Shown here: piece by piece, positions 48,672 to 59,040 of the stretch
Numbering within the stretch: the stretch's first letter is position 1
Layout of the letters: the number at the start of each line of letters is the position of its first letter
Source of the DNA: Helicoverpa zea
Taxonomy: Eukaryota > Arthropoda > Insecta > Lepidoptera > Noctuidae
NCBI RefSeq assembly: GCF_022581195.2
Contig: NC_061470.1
Coordinates: 310,001-374,000, forward strand
Reading direction: 5' to 3'
Length of the DNA: 64,000 nucleotides
Program-made: the position numbers and the translations under genes
The notes under the pieces: model-generated
The model's database searches: none
Told to the model about the DNA's origin: nothing
The model's input: the letters and a program-made list of their open reading frames with translations, nothing else

Positions 48672-51600
48672 TCAGTCCATCTGCATGAGCATGGGCTTCT
48701 GGTCGGCGTCGTCCAGCTCGTCCACCTCCAGGTACTCCACCTCGCCCTCCATGTCCTCCCCCTCCGGCGAGTCGGCGCCCTCGTCCTGCACACGCGGCAC
48801 GTCAGTACACGGCAGAGCACGCGGCACGTCGTGCACGTGTGTACGTACCTGTGGCGCCGGCGCCGAGTCGCGGCCGCGGTGCACGCGCGCGTGACGCTTC
48901 ATCGCCGCCACCGAGCCGAACCTGCGAACATGTTACTCATGTTTGACAAAGGCTATACACACACATTGAATGCAGGTAAAATGGCGCAGAGTACTGACGT
49001 GCGGCCGCAGTGCTCGCAGGTGGTGGTGGGCGCGGGCTCCTCGGGCGCGGGCTCGGGCTCGGGCTCGGGCAGGTCGCCGGCGTGGCACTTGCGGATGTGC
49101 GCCATGAGGTTGGTGCGCGTGGCGAAGCGCAGGATGCAGCCGTCGTAGCCGCACACGAACTGCTTGGCCTGGCGGTGGCGCAGCATGTGCGCCGACAGCA
49201 GCTCGGGCGTGTCGCACGTGCGGAAGCACTGCGCGCACACGAGCGGAGCCCGCGCGCCGCGCCCGTGCAGCGCCGCGCAGTGCGCCGCCAGCGCCGCGCG
49301 GTCCGCCAGCAGCAGCGCGCAGGCGGGGCAGCGCGGCGGGCACGCGGCCTCGTGGCGGCGCAGCTCGGCGGGCCCGGCGGCGGCGCGGCCGCACAGCTGG
49401 CAGGCCAGCGCGGCGCAGGCGCGGGCCGCGTGCTGGCGCAGCGCGGCGCGGCCCGGGAACTGCGCGCCGCACGTCCAGCAGCAGTGCGTGGCGGCGGCGG
49501 GGTGCGCGGCGGCGTGGGCGCGGAAGTCGGCGAGGCGCGGGAAGGACTGCGGGCACACGGAGCACTGGTACACGTGGTCGCCGCGGGCGTTGCGGGCACG
49601 CTGCAGCTCGGCGTCGTCGGCGGCGGCGGCGGCCGCCAGCGACTCGCGCTCCACCATGATGATGTCCTCCTCGGAGTAGGCGCCGCCCGCGCCCGCGCCG
49701 CCCACCACGATGAACACGTCGATCTTCTGAGTCAACTCATGCAACCTAATTTTAAAAACATTTACACTGGTGTTTATGCTGGTAACATTATATTGATCAT
49801 AAAATAAATATGTCACTGGAAAATAACAAAACTCGTTGATCAATTTTATAGGTAGTTGACCAACTCTCTGAAAATTATAAATGGCAGTTGAAATGGACTA
49901 TTTAACATATGTATTTTAGTAAGTTGATTAATTTACGACGCCTTACTGTTAAATCATCCGACAAAGGCGAGGTGTACGTTGATTGGTTAAAAGACTCATG
50001 TGCTTATGCTTATGACAAGTGCTGTCGACCAATCAGAGAAAAGTGTATTAAGTGATGGATAGTAGTGTACCGTCAAATAGTACACTGGACAACAATTGGC
50101 CCATTTGTGGATGATTTTACTTGTAGCAATATAGTTAATGGCTAGTAATAAAAGCTCCGACAAAAAAATAAGAATTGCCCTTACTCAAAATACTAAAGTT
50201 ACTGACTAAAATACTGACTTTCCGACTACTTTCCTCCGAATAAAAATTACGAAACAACCGAATGAGATACTAAAGTCTTCGAAAAATAAACATCACTGTT
50301 TGTGGCTATAATACTTTTTTACCAGTATAAATTACGGTCTACTGAAAACTATGCTTTGTAATTTTTAATCTTTACTTGCCTACTAAAGCACGGTCGCCGA
50401 GCAGGAAGAATTTCGTACATTGACCTATTTACCTACTGACAGTGGTCACAAACATTTTTTGTCGTGTACTAGTAAAAAATATAGGATTTTTATATGTACC
50501 TACCTTGAATAACGGAAAAATGGCAAATAAATATTTTTTTTGAATTCTATTCTATTTTTATTCTATTCTATGACAGTTTTTGGTAATAGGTAATATAATT
50601 AGGTATTTTAGATTTGATGTTAATAAATAAAATCATTTTAAAAATAAACATTTATTATTTATTAATCAGAATCAGATTCCGTGGTATCAGAGCTGCTGCT
50701 TTCCTCAGACGACGTTTCACCTGTTACATTGATGATAAAAGAATCAATAGTTTTGTCGATATTATTGTCTAAACCACCTAATTTTATTTCCTCCTTTTTT
50801 ACGTGGCTTATACAGTTTTTCCATTTTTCCGGTGTAATGTTTTTCAACGCCTCTTGGAGCAGTTTTTTTACGTCTACCATCTTAAATGTGGTATTATTTC
50901 TTGCCACGTAGCCCTTCACGTCTGCCCACACCAATTCAATAGGGTTCAACTCACAGTTGTATGGAGGTAATCTTAATACTTCCACACCAACTTCTTTCGC
51001 CATTTCATCTATAACGTACGATTGGTACTCTGTTTTTACACCTTTCACCTTTTCCAATAACTGAACATTGGTTTCTTTTGGTTCATAAGTAATCTTCTTA
51101 GATGTGAGCCATTTTTTAATATTTGTTTTATTCCAACTTGTGACGGGGGTTTCTCCTTTCGCCTTGAGTGGTAGCTCGCATTATCCATCACAACCACCGC
51201 GTTCGGCTCAAGTCTTGGCAACATTTCTTTGAACCAATTTTCGAATTTGGCGGCGTTCATTGATTCGTGATAATCGCCTGTACCTAAAAATTAAATACAA
51301 ATACAAATGTGTTTATTTCCACAAAAAATAACCTACATTAAAGCATAAAATAATACACGTTTACATAAAGGTATAGGCAAAGCCTATTGCTAACCTTTGC
51401 ATTCAAAAACCAATTCTGATTCCGGCACGAATCCTTCTTCGCCTCCAATATGCAGAATAATTAAGCGGTTGCCTTTAGACGTAGGATTCTTAGCGCCCGT
51501 CGACAGACCCTCTAAAAAGGCTTGTTTGCGTGACTTCACTGTAGTGTCTTCCCACACTTTGCCGACAGTGTGCCCTGAAAATATATTTTTTGTTTTATTA

Positions 51601-54600
51601 TATGTTTAAATTGAATAGAAAAAATAAATACAATTTTAAAAAAATAAGAAATATGTAGTATAGTTTTTAAACTAATGAAATCGCGGGTTAAATGTAAATC
51701 AAATATATAGTCTTACCTGCATTCACCCAAGTTTCATCCAAGTAATATATTGGTCGTCCTTGCTCTCGAAAAGTTTTCATGTTTTTCAAATATTTTATAC
51801 GCCACAATGCTATGTCATCTCTATCGATTAACGCATTATTTCTCCTTCGTTTGACATATTTAAATTTCAAATGTTTTAGAAGTTTTTTCAGCGATGTCAG
51901 GCCCATGCTTGGTAGGGATTCATCGGTATTTACTACCTGTAATACCTTTTTTGCTGTAGGTAACTCTCCTTTTAAATAAAAGCTATGCACAATTTTTCTA
52001 GTGCACGACTTGTCGAAATCATCTATCTTTTCAATAATTGACATGCGTTTTTTGGTGCTGCAGCTGGCTTGACAGTTTCCGTTTTAGTGTATTCGTTTAG
52101 AATACGGTACACCGCCGATTTCGAAATGCCTAAAATATCGGCCGTTTTATCTTTCATCTCCTGTTTTGAAGGATATTTATCAGCAGGCCAAGATTCTTTT
52201 ACGTATTTAAAGACGTTGATAATCATCAACTTCTCACTTTCACTAAAGTGCGACATTTTTCGCTTCTTCCGCGGAGAAACAAAGTCTTTGAATGGACGCG
52301 AGGTAGACGGCCCCGGTTCCATTTTCAAAAAAACTTAACAATGTAGAACCGACTAACAAGAAAACTAAATAACGATAACTTAACAGTAATTTAACAAGAA
52401 AACAAAACAAAACACAAACGTCTGCAGAAACTATTTCACTACGAACAAATTGACCGATCACTAGCGCATCACGTTATGGAATGTCATCCGTTAAATTTTG
52501 ATTTTTGAACAACCGATAAAGCGTCGAGTGGGCGTTATAGGCTTGACTCAAGGTAAAAAAAATGCTAGCATACAAATATAAACCTTACGAAAGCACACAA
52601 AAGGTTTGTAATTCCTGTTGCCCGCGGTCGACGCTACCGTGTGAGCGGGATGCAACTTATTCACGCGTGAGAGAGGGAGACAGGTAGAACCAGGGCAATG
52701 TACGAAATTCTTCCTGCTCGGCGACCGTGCTTTATCTATACATATAATAAATCTGTAACAAAACTGTGTCTGTACATTGAATATATTAAAAAAATAATAA
52801 TTGGGTGGGGTTTAGAAACAATAATGGAGCACAAATCCAAAAAAAAAATTCTGTCTGTTTGTCTGTATGTCTGTTTGGTTGTACACGCTAATCTTCCGAA
52901 CTACTGAACGGATTTCAATGATTCTTTCTTTGTTGTATCAGTATTAGGCCTGGTCAACATATAGGCTATAATTTATCTTCGAAACTTGAAGACCTGATGC
53001 AGAACTCCAACAGACCAACAAAACTATAAGAGATACAAAAATGGTGCCATGGCAAAAATTGTTTCATGTGATTGAGCATTTTCAGCTGAGATAATAAATT
53101 TTAAGATCTGGAACACCTGATGTGGAACCCCAAGAGCCCAGCTTCTCTGTACCATATACAGGTATGACGTTTTAGCAAAAGTTGTTCAATTTGATAAGCA
53201 CTTTCTATTGACGTATAAACATCGAAGATCTAAAACACCTGATGTGGAACTTCAAGAGCAATACTACACTTGAAATGTATAGAAATAAATGTTATGAAAT
53301 AGGTATGGTGAATCAAAAAAAGTAATTAGTCCGTCTTTTAGATAACCTTAAAATAATGGACACGTATTTTTTCTTTTCTCCTTCTCACAAACAAATAATA
53401 ACGAAGATATAACACGCTTGAATTTTGTGTTAAGTCACTGCTTAGTACAAATTTTACATAACTAGACGTGGCGTCTGTTGCGTTATATCTCATTATTATT
53501 TTGTATGTCTCTTCCAGACCTCGGGACTACAGAGTTCCGAATTTTTGGGAGGCAAACGTGGGGCCGAAGCCAACACGCTGAAGCCCTTTTGAGACAACTT
53601 TAATGAAATGGTGACACAAAACCGACAATTATCCCTTTATATCCCTTCCCTTTATTTATTTTTCTTTTGCATGCCGTAAGGTAGAATGTGTTGGAACTGT
53701 GCATAAAGGACAATGGGCACAAATATATGGGACCTGGTATACCCCACCAATAGGAATGTCATATATATCATTGGATAGGCCTTTTTATGTAGGACAAGAT
53801 TTACTATAACAGCTTTGCTGAAATGTTTGTCCGTTCTGAGATATAGATCAAAAACTGTGCTAAAGTTAGAACTAAGTAATCTATTGATACCTCAAGTTTT
53901 TAAAGGAAAATCTAAGTACTAATAACTTTAAGTCTTGTAAGTACTACTGTGCCCGTTAGGATCCATAATTGTTACTATTATGTAGCATTTCAACCTTTTA
54001 TTGTACCAACTGGATGTTGGGCGTAGTGAGAAACCGCACCAATAGGAAAGTCATACATATCATTGGATAGGTCTTTTTAACTGGAACAACATTTACTATG
54101 ACAGCTTTGTTCTATTGTTTGTCCGTTCTGAGATATAGATTACAAACAATCTTAAAACTGATGCTAATCAATACTGTAATCTGATTTTCTTTCATACAAG
54201 ACTTACACTTAGTAGTTCTTAGATTTTCCTTTAAAAACTTGAGTTATCAATAGATTACTTAGTTCTAACTTTTGCACAGTTTTTGATCTATATCTCAGAA
54301 CGGACAAACATTTCAGCAAAGCTGTCATAGTAAATATTGTTCTACATAAAAAGGCCTATCCAATGATATATATGACATTGCTATTGGTGGGGTATACCAA
54401 TCTGCCCATTGTCCTTTAACATCTCATTTTGTACCCATATTCGCTGCAAAATAAACGATTTGTTTTGATTTGATTTATACACTATAGAAATGAACTCAAG
54501 GACAATCCCCGGTGGACGTCGTTAAAAAAGACAATCCCCGGTTCTGTGCTAAACTATTGCTAACTATGGAGGAAAACTAATTGGGCTATTGTGATGGGAT

Positions 54601-57600
54601 GTTAGTGGATGACAATGTATTAGCTAATGTAAAAATGGCAGGTGGAGACTCGCCACCTCACTTACTGGGCCCCCGGGAACCAGTCACTGAATAGCAACAA
54701 GAGGGCAACAGGGACATGAGCGGCTGAAGGGTGAGGATACCTCGGCGGACTTTAAACGCAGATTACGCGCTCCCTGTGCTTCCCATGAGGCACCTACCCT
54801 CCGAGCAGGGCTACTAATCCTGCTCCACTCTGGACGGCCAAGCCAAGCCAGAGGCGTGAGGCCTACCCCCGTCATGGTTCACTCCGACCGGCCGGAGATG
54901 GGGGGACAGTATACTCTCCCTGGAGAACTCAGTATATATAGCCCCGCGGGGTCGCTACTCCCCGTCATCAGCCTCAGATGTCCTGCGGTGCCTATATCTC
55001 ATTATTATTGTCGTTATTATCTCAAGAGCCTTTGTCCCAATTATGTTAGGGTCGACTTCCAGTCACGATGCAATTGAGTACCAGTGTTTTACAAGGAGCG
55101 ACTGCCTATCTGACCTCCATAACCCGGTTACCCGCTCAACCCAACACCCCTTGGTAAGACTCACTACCCATAACGACTGCCAAGAATGTTCAATGATAGC
55201 CGGAACCTACAGCTTAACATCCCCTCCAAATAACGGTCATTGGTATCCAAAATATACGTAGAAAGTACATACGAACTTAGAAAAGTTGCATTGGCAGGCA
55301 CTTGCCAGACCTGGAATCAAAGACGCACGCTCATACTTGAGAGATTGGTTCTCTACCCACTAAACCACCACGACTTCCACTAAGTCACCACGACTTTGTC
55401 ATCTATTTAATGTTTTTTTAGGTAATAATACGTGTGATATTTTTGCCCCACACAACTTAAATGCGGACTAATTAGAATCACTACTTTTATCCCTATGGTC
55501 GCGTCTATTGCGGTTCAGTTCTCAGCGTTTTGTTTAGTCTGCTGTGCTTTTGCCGTTAAAGTACAAAAATTTAATATATGTAACACCTTTATAACATATG
55601 TTTTTAACAAATAAATTTATCTTTATCTTTATGGAACGTTTCTAATGGTTATGCGTATTCCGTTGTTTTCAAGTCAACGGGCCCTTAAAATTCAATATGA
55701 GACTATTCAGATCTTTGATTTTGCTGACCCCGTAGTCGCTGGCATAAGGGACAGGATCCCCGTACGAAGTCGCGGGCAGAAGCTAGTTAATTCATAAATT
55801 ACCTTCCATATTTCATAGACTTAGCCATTTTAACTATAACATTATACTGAAAATATTATTCTCAGTGGTTAAACAATACTTTAAAAAATATAAAAATGTA
55901 CTTGTAATAATAACTTTTACTTGAGGTCGAGGCTTTTTAAATGCAAAGACGCTCGACAACCGCGAGGTGTGCAGTCTCAGAGAATATTTTCTTAAAAGCG
56001 ACGTGGGTATGCACCGTGATGTGGTAGCAGTGGACAGAGGACTCACCCCGCTATCGTTGGCAAATGAGAACTGGCGCAAACCTGTGGTATTAACTACCCA
56101 TGATCGCAAGGAGGTATGGCACAGCAAACAGCTACACGGACGCTTCTTCGGGGCTCTTCATGGCCCCGATGTAGACTTCAAAGCGTCCGTATCTTGGCTA
56201 TGCTTCGGTGACTTATTTGGAGAAACCGAAGGGTTTGTATGTGCAATTATGGACGAAGTTATCCTTACGAATAACTACCGGAGATATATCATGAGAGACG
56301 GGACGGTTGACATATGTCGGGCATGTCACCATCCGGGTGAGTCTATCAGACATATTATTTCTGGTTGTTCTCGTTTGGCTAACGGTGAATATTTGCACAG
56401 ACATAACCAAGTGGCCAAGATCATCCACCAGCAGCTTGCTCTGCAGTAAAAACTTGTAGATCTTGAGGTACCGTACTACAAGTATGCGCACGACCCAGTT
56501 CTCGAAAACGACCATATCACGTTGTACTGGGATCGATCTATCATCACTGACAGGACTATTGCAGCCAATAAGCCTGATATAGTGGTGATAGATCGATTAG
56601 CGCGCCGCGCGATGATAGTCGATGTTGCCGTCCCGCATGACGATAACCTCGTGAAAGCTGAGAAAGAGAAACAAATAAAGTATCTTGACTTAGCGCACGA
56701 GGTTGTCGCCATGTGGAATGTCGACACGGCTATCATTGTGCCGATTGTCGTTACGGCCAATGGTCTAATAGCCAAGAGCCTCGACCAACACCTCAGGAGG
56801 CTCTCGTTAGGCGGCTGGATCAAGGGACTGATTCAGAAGGCAGAACTCCTTGATACGGCGCGTATTGTGAGGAGGTTTCTGTCTCTGGGACCCTAACCAC
56901 CGGTACCTTGGACCCTGTGCCCGATATCGGTGGCAACCTATTTTTTATATTTTTAAATGTTTTTTATTTTTATATTTAATATTTAAAAATGTAAAATCTA
57001 TGTTCAAAAATAAATAAATGACAAGAAAAACTTTTACTTGCTTCATATATCATGAATTTTACTTACCACGGGTATGCTTCGATATCGGTACTTATTTCAG
57101 GTTAAGGAAAAAGTTAGAATTAAAGTAGTATTTACGCTTTAATCTAAAACCAAGTAGATTTTGGTTTCCTAGAATATTTTTAACCGACTTCCCAAAAAGG
57201 AGGAGGTTCTCAATTCGGCCGGTATGTTTTTTTTTCTATGTATGTACCTACATCGATTACGCCGAGGTTTATAGACCGATTTACGTGATTCTTTTTTGTT
57301 CGAAGCGAAATAGCTGCCAGTTGGTCCCATAGTCATCAGATCAGGACCTGATGATGGAAACCCTGAAAAATCAAAGGCAACCTGCAACCTTCAACCTCAA
57401 CAATAGAAATTATAACAGTTCATGTAAGTTGTAAAAATATGATTATTTTGTCAAAACCTCTGTTGTCCGTAACTTAGTAATTTTGTCAGAAGTTCAGTAT
57501 TCTAGTCGGAACTTTAGTTTTATTACTCGAAGATAGTTTTTTTTTTTAGGAGAAAAAGTTATTTGAACCTGCTCATATTTGTAGTTAAAATTGATATTTT

Positions 57601-58854
57601 TGGTTGTTTATGTTTTGGATTTTTTGTCGGTAATTCATTATAATGCTGGTAAATAAGAATAATAGTCGGCCATAGATCGCAGGAGCTTAATTTGTTTTTC
57701 GGAACCATTATTATTATCCATAGTTAATTATGAAATTACGGCTAGGTACCGTATGTTGACCAATTAGCTAAAATTCAATGCGTTAGATGGTACATTTCAA
57801 CTGCAGTTTATTATTTTCCCAGAATTGATCAACTACCTAGAAAATTGATCAACTTACGAGTCCTGTTATTTTCCGGTGAAAGATACATAAATTAAAACAA
57901 GCAGACAACACTTTTATATTATAAGTGTTGCAATTTACAAAGAGTTGTGAATCTGGGAAACCATTATTTACATACTAGCCATTTTCCTATGTTTTTACAT
58001 GCATCCTATGGGAACTGCTGCCCATATTGGGATAAAATAGCCTAGTTTACTCAGGAAGAATGTAACTTTCTAACAATAAAATAATTTTTCAAATTAGTTA
58101 CACATATTTTGGATAGAAATGAAACACAAAGACCTTCTTCTCAGTGCCCTGATCTTCTCACTGAGTGGTGGAACTCCTCGGGAGGAGAGTGCTGTGCTGA
58201 ACTCATAGGACTCCATGGTGCGCCTGATGCAGCTGCCACACAGACGTCCTTCAGGCACCACCTGCCAGCAAGTACACAGTACCGACATGACACTTCTACA
58301 GTTCTTAACTAACCGAGTCCAGTACTGTCATTTACTAAAGCTAATGAACTGATTTAGTTTAACATGATTGGTTTTTAAGGAATACTTGTGAAAGGTATCA
58401 TGATCATTCATTCTTAGGTTCCACAAGTCTTCCTCCATGGTTTTATAAATGACTATGGAAGAGAGAAGTATGATCAGTGGGTTATATTAGGGATGTTATT
58501 GACAGCACCTATTCATTTAAGGTATATGTGTTTAGTTGCTAATCAAGACAAACGGAACACTTTAAGTGGTTCTGTAAGTGAAAGCTCCATAGTTAACCAA
58601 TACAATTTTGTACAGGACACTGGTTCCCGCCAACACTATACTTAGGTTATGAAAAAGTTATGTCTGTCTGATGCTTCAAGTTAGTTTTTATACCGTACCT
58701 TGCTGGAGTTGAGGTGCACTAACATGGTGCGCAGCGGCACCTGCATGGGCGGAGCGCCCGCGTCGTGCTCCTCGGGTGAGAGCAGCTCGCCGCCGCCGCC
58801 GCATACACAACACGTCTCCATCTCTACCTCCAACTTCATCACTTCGGCCGCCAT
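48672..58854 (-). CDS. ZAD-domain C2H2 zinc-finger protein, five exons
   Basis: Exons on the minus strand are 58854-58699, 58261-58134, 49745-48999, 48921-48849 and 48785-48672. The phases join and the product is 405 aa. An N-terminal ZAD (zinc-finger-associated dimerisation domain of insect factors) is split over exons 1-2, with C15-x2-C18 and C60-x2-C63. Seven fingers follow: C156/C159/H172/H176; C184/C187/H200/C205; C210/C213/H226/C230; C234/C237/H250/H255; C265/C268/H281/H285; C293/C298/H311/H316; and C338/C341/H354/H358. The seventh is split by an intron inside TFGSVAAMKRHARVH. Fingers 2 and 3 are C2HC. The C-terminus (369-405) is acidic (EVEYLEVDELDDADQ). It is a likely nuclear DNA-binding regulator; target and ortholog are unknown. 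Exon 3 is extremely GC- and Ala-rich. Introns are 437, 8388, 77 and 63 bases; the second is a transposon nest. Confidence 0.87.
49800..50345 (+). repeat. Left member of a diverged inverted repeat pair
   Basis: It is the inverted, imperfect match of 57420-57893. Shared landmarks in order are GGAAAATAACAAAACTCG, TTGATCAATTTTATAGGTAG, TTGACCAACTCTCTG, GGCAGTTGAAATGGAC and, further in, TTTACCAGTATAAATTACGG. It is non-coding. It could be one end of a large element or an independent insertion. Confidence 0.6.
50386..52732 (-). mobile_element. Full-length Tc1/mariner (IS630) superfamily transposon, DD82E type
   Basis: The 2347-bp element has perfect 37-bp terminal inverted repeats (50386-50422 and 52696-52732), beginning AAGCACGGTCGCCGAGCAGG, and is flanked on both sides by TA (50384-50385 and 52733-52734), the target duplication of this superfamily. 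It carries a transposase gene on the minus strand (50662-52322). It is inserted in intron 2 of the zinc-finger gene, in the same orientation as that gene. The identical terminal repeats argue for a recent insertion, although the transposase is frameshifted. Confidence 0.9.
50662..52322 (-). pseudogene. Intron-containing DDE transposase with two frameshifts
   Basis: Exons are 52322-51717, 51574-51395 and 51283-50662, with GT-AG introns (AG|GTAAGA; TTTTCAG; AAAG|GTTAGC; TTTTTAG) in joining phases. The N-terminus has a helix-turn-helix region (KTADILGISKSAVYRIL). The catalytic triad is D in YLDETWVNAG (codon 51736-51738), D in VVVMDNASYHS (51183-51185) and E in LNPIELVWADVK (50935-50937). The second D and the E are 82 residues apart, a DD82E spacing; I recall a DD82E family named Sailor. 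Two single-base losses in homopolymers break the frame: A6 at 52048-52053 and C5 at 51145-51149. These are either real decay or assembly errors, since everything else is intact. Confidence 0.85.
52978..53260 (+). repeat. Three degenerate tandem units of ~122 bp
   Basis: CCTGATG(C/T)(A/G)GAAC with a following CAAGAG/CAACAG recurs near 52992, 53113 and 53236. Between them the order GGCAAAAATTGTT/AGCAAAAGTTGTT then GAGCATTTTC/AAGCACTTTC is kept. It is non-coding. Confidence 0.6.
53510..53640 (+). repeat. Dispersed non-coding repeat block
   Basis: The stretch from CTTCCAGACCTCGGGACTAC through GAGGCAAACGTGGGGCCGAA to GACACAAAACCGACAATTAT is one I recall as dispersed in noctuid genomes. No coding capacity is visible, and the parent element is not known to me. 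Confidence 0.35.
53704..54418. repeat. Large foldback: ~225-bp inverted arms plus a third partial copy
   Basis: The left arm 53704-53940 and right arm 54194-54418 are near-identical inverted copies (for example ATTGGATAGGCCTTTTTATG on the left and CATAAAAAGGCCTATCCAAT on the right). The ~250-base spacer contains a third, diverged copy in direct orientation at 54036-54141. A transcript through it would form a long hairpin. It lies in intron 2 of the zinc-finger gene and inside the candidate Helitron-like span. No protein is encoded. Confidence 0.85.
54590..54990 (+). repeat. GC-rich unidentified repeat block
   Basis: This compositionally distinct block contains GGTGGAGACTCGCCACCTCA, GCCAAGCCAGAGGCGTGAGG and CCCCGTCATGGTTCACTCCG. 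I recall similar text as dispersed in moth genomes, possibly the 5' region of a retroelement, but cannot assign it. A TTTGA-type retroelement tail (TGTTTTGATTTGATTT) at about 54457-54475 lies just upstream. Confidence 0.35.
55000..55380 (+). repeat. Dispersed non-coding repeat, second copy at 29534-29725
   Basis: Landmarks are GTTAGGGTCGACTTCCAGTC, GTACCAGTGTTTTACAAGGA, CGACTGCCTATCTGACCTCC and ACTTAGAAAAGTTGCATTGG, ending CCACTAAACCACCACGACTT. The minus-strand copy at 29.5 kb keeps the same order in its first part. No open frame of note. Confidence 0.65.
55925..56896 (+). pseudogene. 3' end of a second restriction-like-endonuclease LINE, different clade
   Basis: This is the C-terminal region of a LINE polyprotein, 5' truncated (it opens at 55925 after a TGA; no RT motifs). 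It contains REYFLKSDVGMHRDVVAVDR, then the zinc motif CRACHHPGESIRHIISGC followed by HRHNQVAKIIHQQL, then the PD...D nuclease core KPDIVVIDRLARRAMIVDVAVP and a conserved end through RRFLSLGP. A single in-frame TAA at 56447-56449 interrupts it, and the same phase continues afterwards. The zinc spacing and nuclease text differ clearly from the fragment at 19.2-20.0 kb, so two separate lineages are present. It is in sense orientation to the + strand, antisense to the host zinc-finger gene. Confidence 0.75.
57175..57390 (-). repeat. Dispersed lepidopteran repeat fragment
   Basis: The text ACCGACTTCCCAAAAAGGAG, GGAGGTTCTCAATTCGGCCG followed by GTATGTTTTTTTTTCTATG, and AGACCGATTTACGTGATTC belongs to a repeat I recall as very common in moth and butterfly genomes. 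The strand is arbitrary because no coding sequence is present. Confidence 0.5.
57420..57893 (-). repeat. Right member of the diverged inverted repeat pair
   Basis: Its reverse complement matches 49800-50345 in order (CCGGAAAATAACAGGACTCG, TTGATCAATTTTCTAGGTAG, TTGATCAATTCTGGG, TGCAGTTGAAATGTACC, TTTACCAGCATTATAATG). Similarity weakens towards the inner side. Confidence 0.6.
57977..58075 (-). mobile_element. Old Helitron-like copy next to exon 2 of the zinc-finger gene
   Basis: The order CTAG, CATCCTATGGGAACTGCTGC, CCATATTGGGATAAAATAGC and TGTAACTTTCTAACAATAAA mirrors the minus-strand copy at 48322-48508 with many changes. It ends about 60 bases from the donor of exon 2 (58134). Confidence 0.6.
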
Positions 58855-59040
58855 ATTTTAAGACATAAAACTTTACTGAACTGTCGCATGCAATGTTTAT
58901 TAACCGAGATTTAAATTGGTTTTAATTCCTTATTAAGAATACAGAACAGAAAAAAACGGGTCAAAAACAACACCGCAGCTTCGGTTTTGATTTTTGACAG
59001 TTTTCTTGTTTGACAATAATTGACAAACGCGTCACGTCAA
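58855..59040 (-). promoter_or_regulatory. Presumed 5' UTR/promoter remnant of the zinc-finger gene
   Basis: These 186 bases are all that separates the start codon (58854) from the poly(A) end of the retrotransposon. The sequence is AT-rich with no clear TATA box. Any promoter element further upstream would be displaced by the 5-kb insertion. Confidence 0.4.

Larger units (their letters stand above)
52735..55786 (+). mobile_element. Candidate 3-kb Helitron-like element carrying other repeats
   Basis: It starts TCTATACATATAATAAATCT after an A and the next matching 3' end is GAAGTCGCGGGCAGAAGCTAG before a T at 55787. This fits TC...CTAG termini inserted between A and T. The start and end motifs resemble the short Helitron-like copies elsewhere in the window. 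Between them lie a tandem repeat, a foldback and several dispersed repeats but no helicase gene. The two ends might instead belong to different truncated copies, so the span is tentative. Confidence 0.4.

Noticed and set aside
48937..49599. Two other minus frames (210 and 220 codons) across the zinc-finger exon
   Set aside because: Shadow frames of the same GC-rich exon. Only the frame with regular Cys/His spacing joins in phase with the neighbouring exons.
49010..49807. Long + strand frame (265 codons) opposite the zinc-finger exon
   Set aside because: It is the complement of GC-rich C2H2 coding sequence. GC-rich exons suppress stops on the other strand, and the translated text is low-complexity R/A/G/V.
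57169..57387. 72-codon minus frame with DFSGFPSSGPD
   Set aside because: It lies entirely within a dispersed lepidopteran repeat and is not a host gene.
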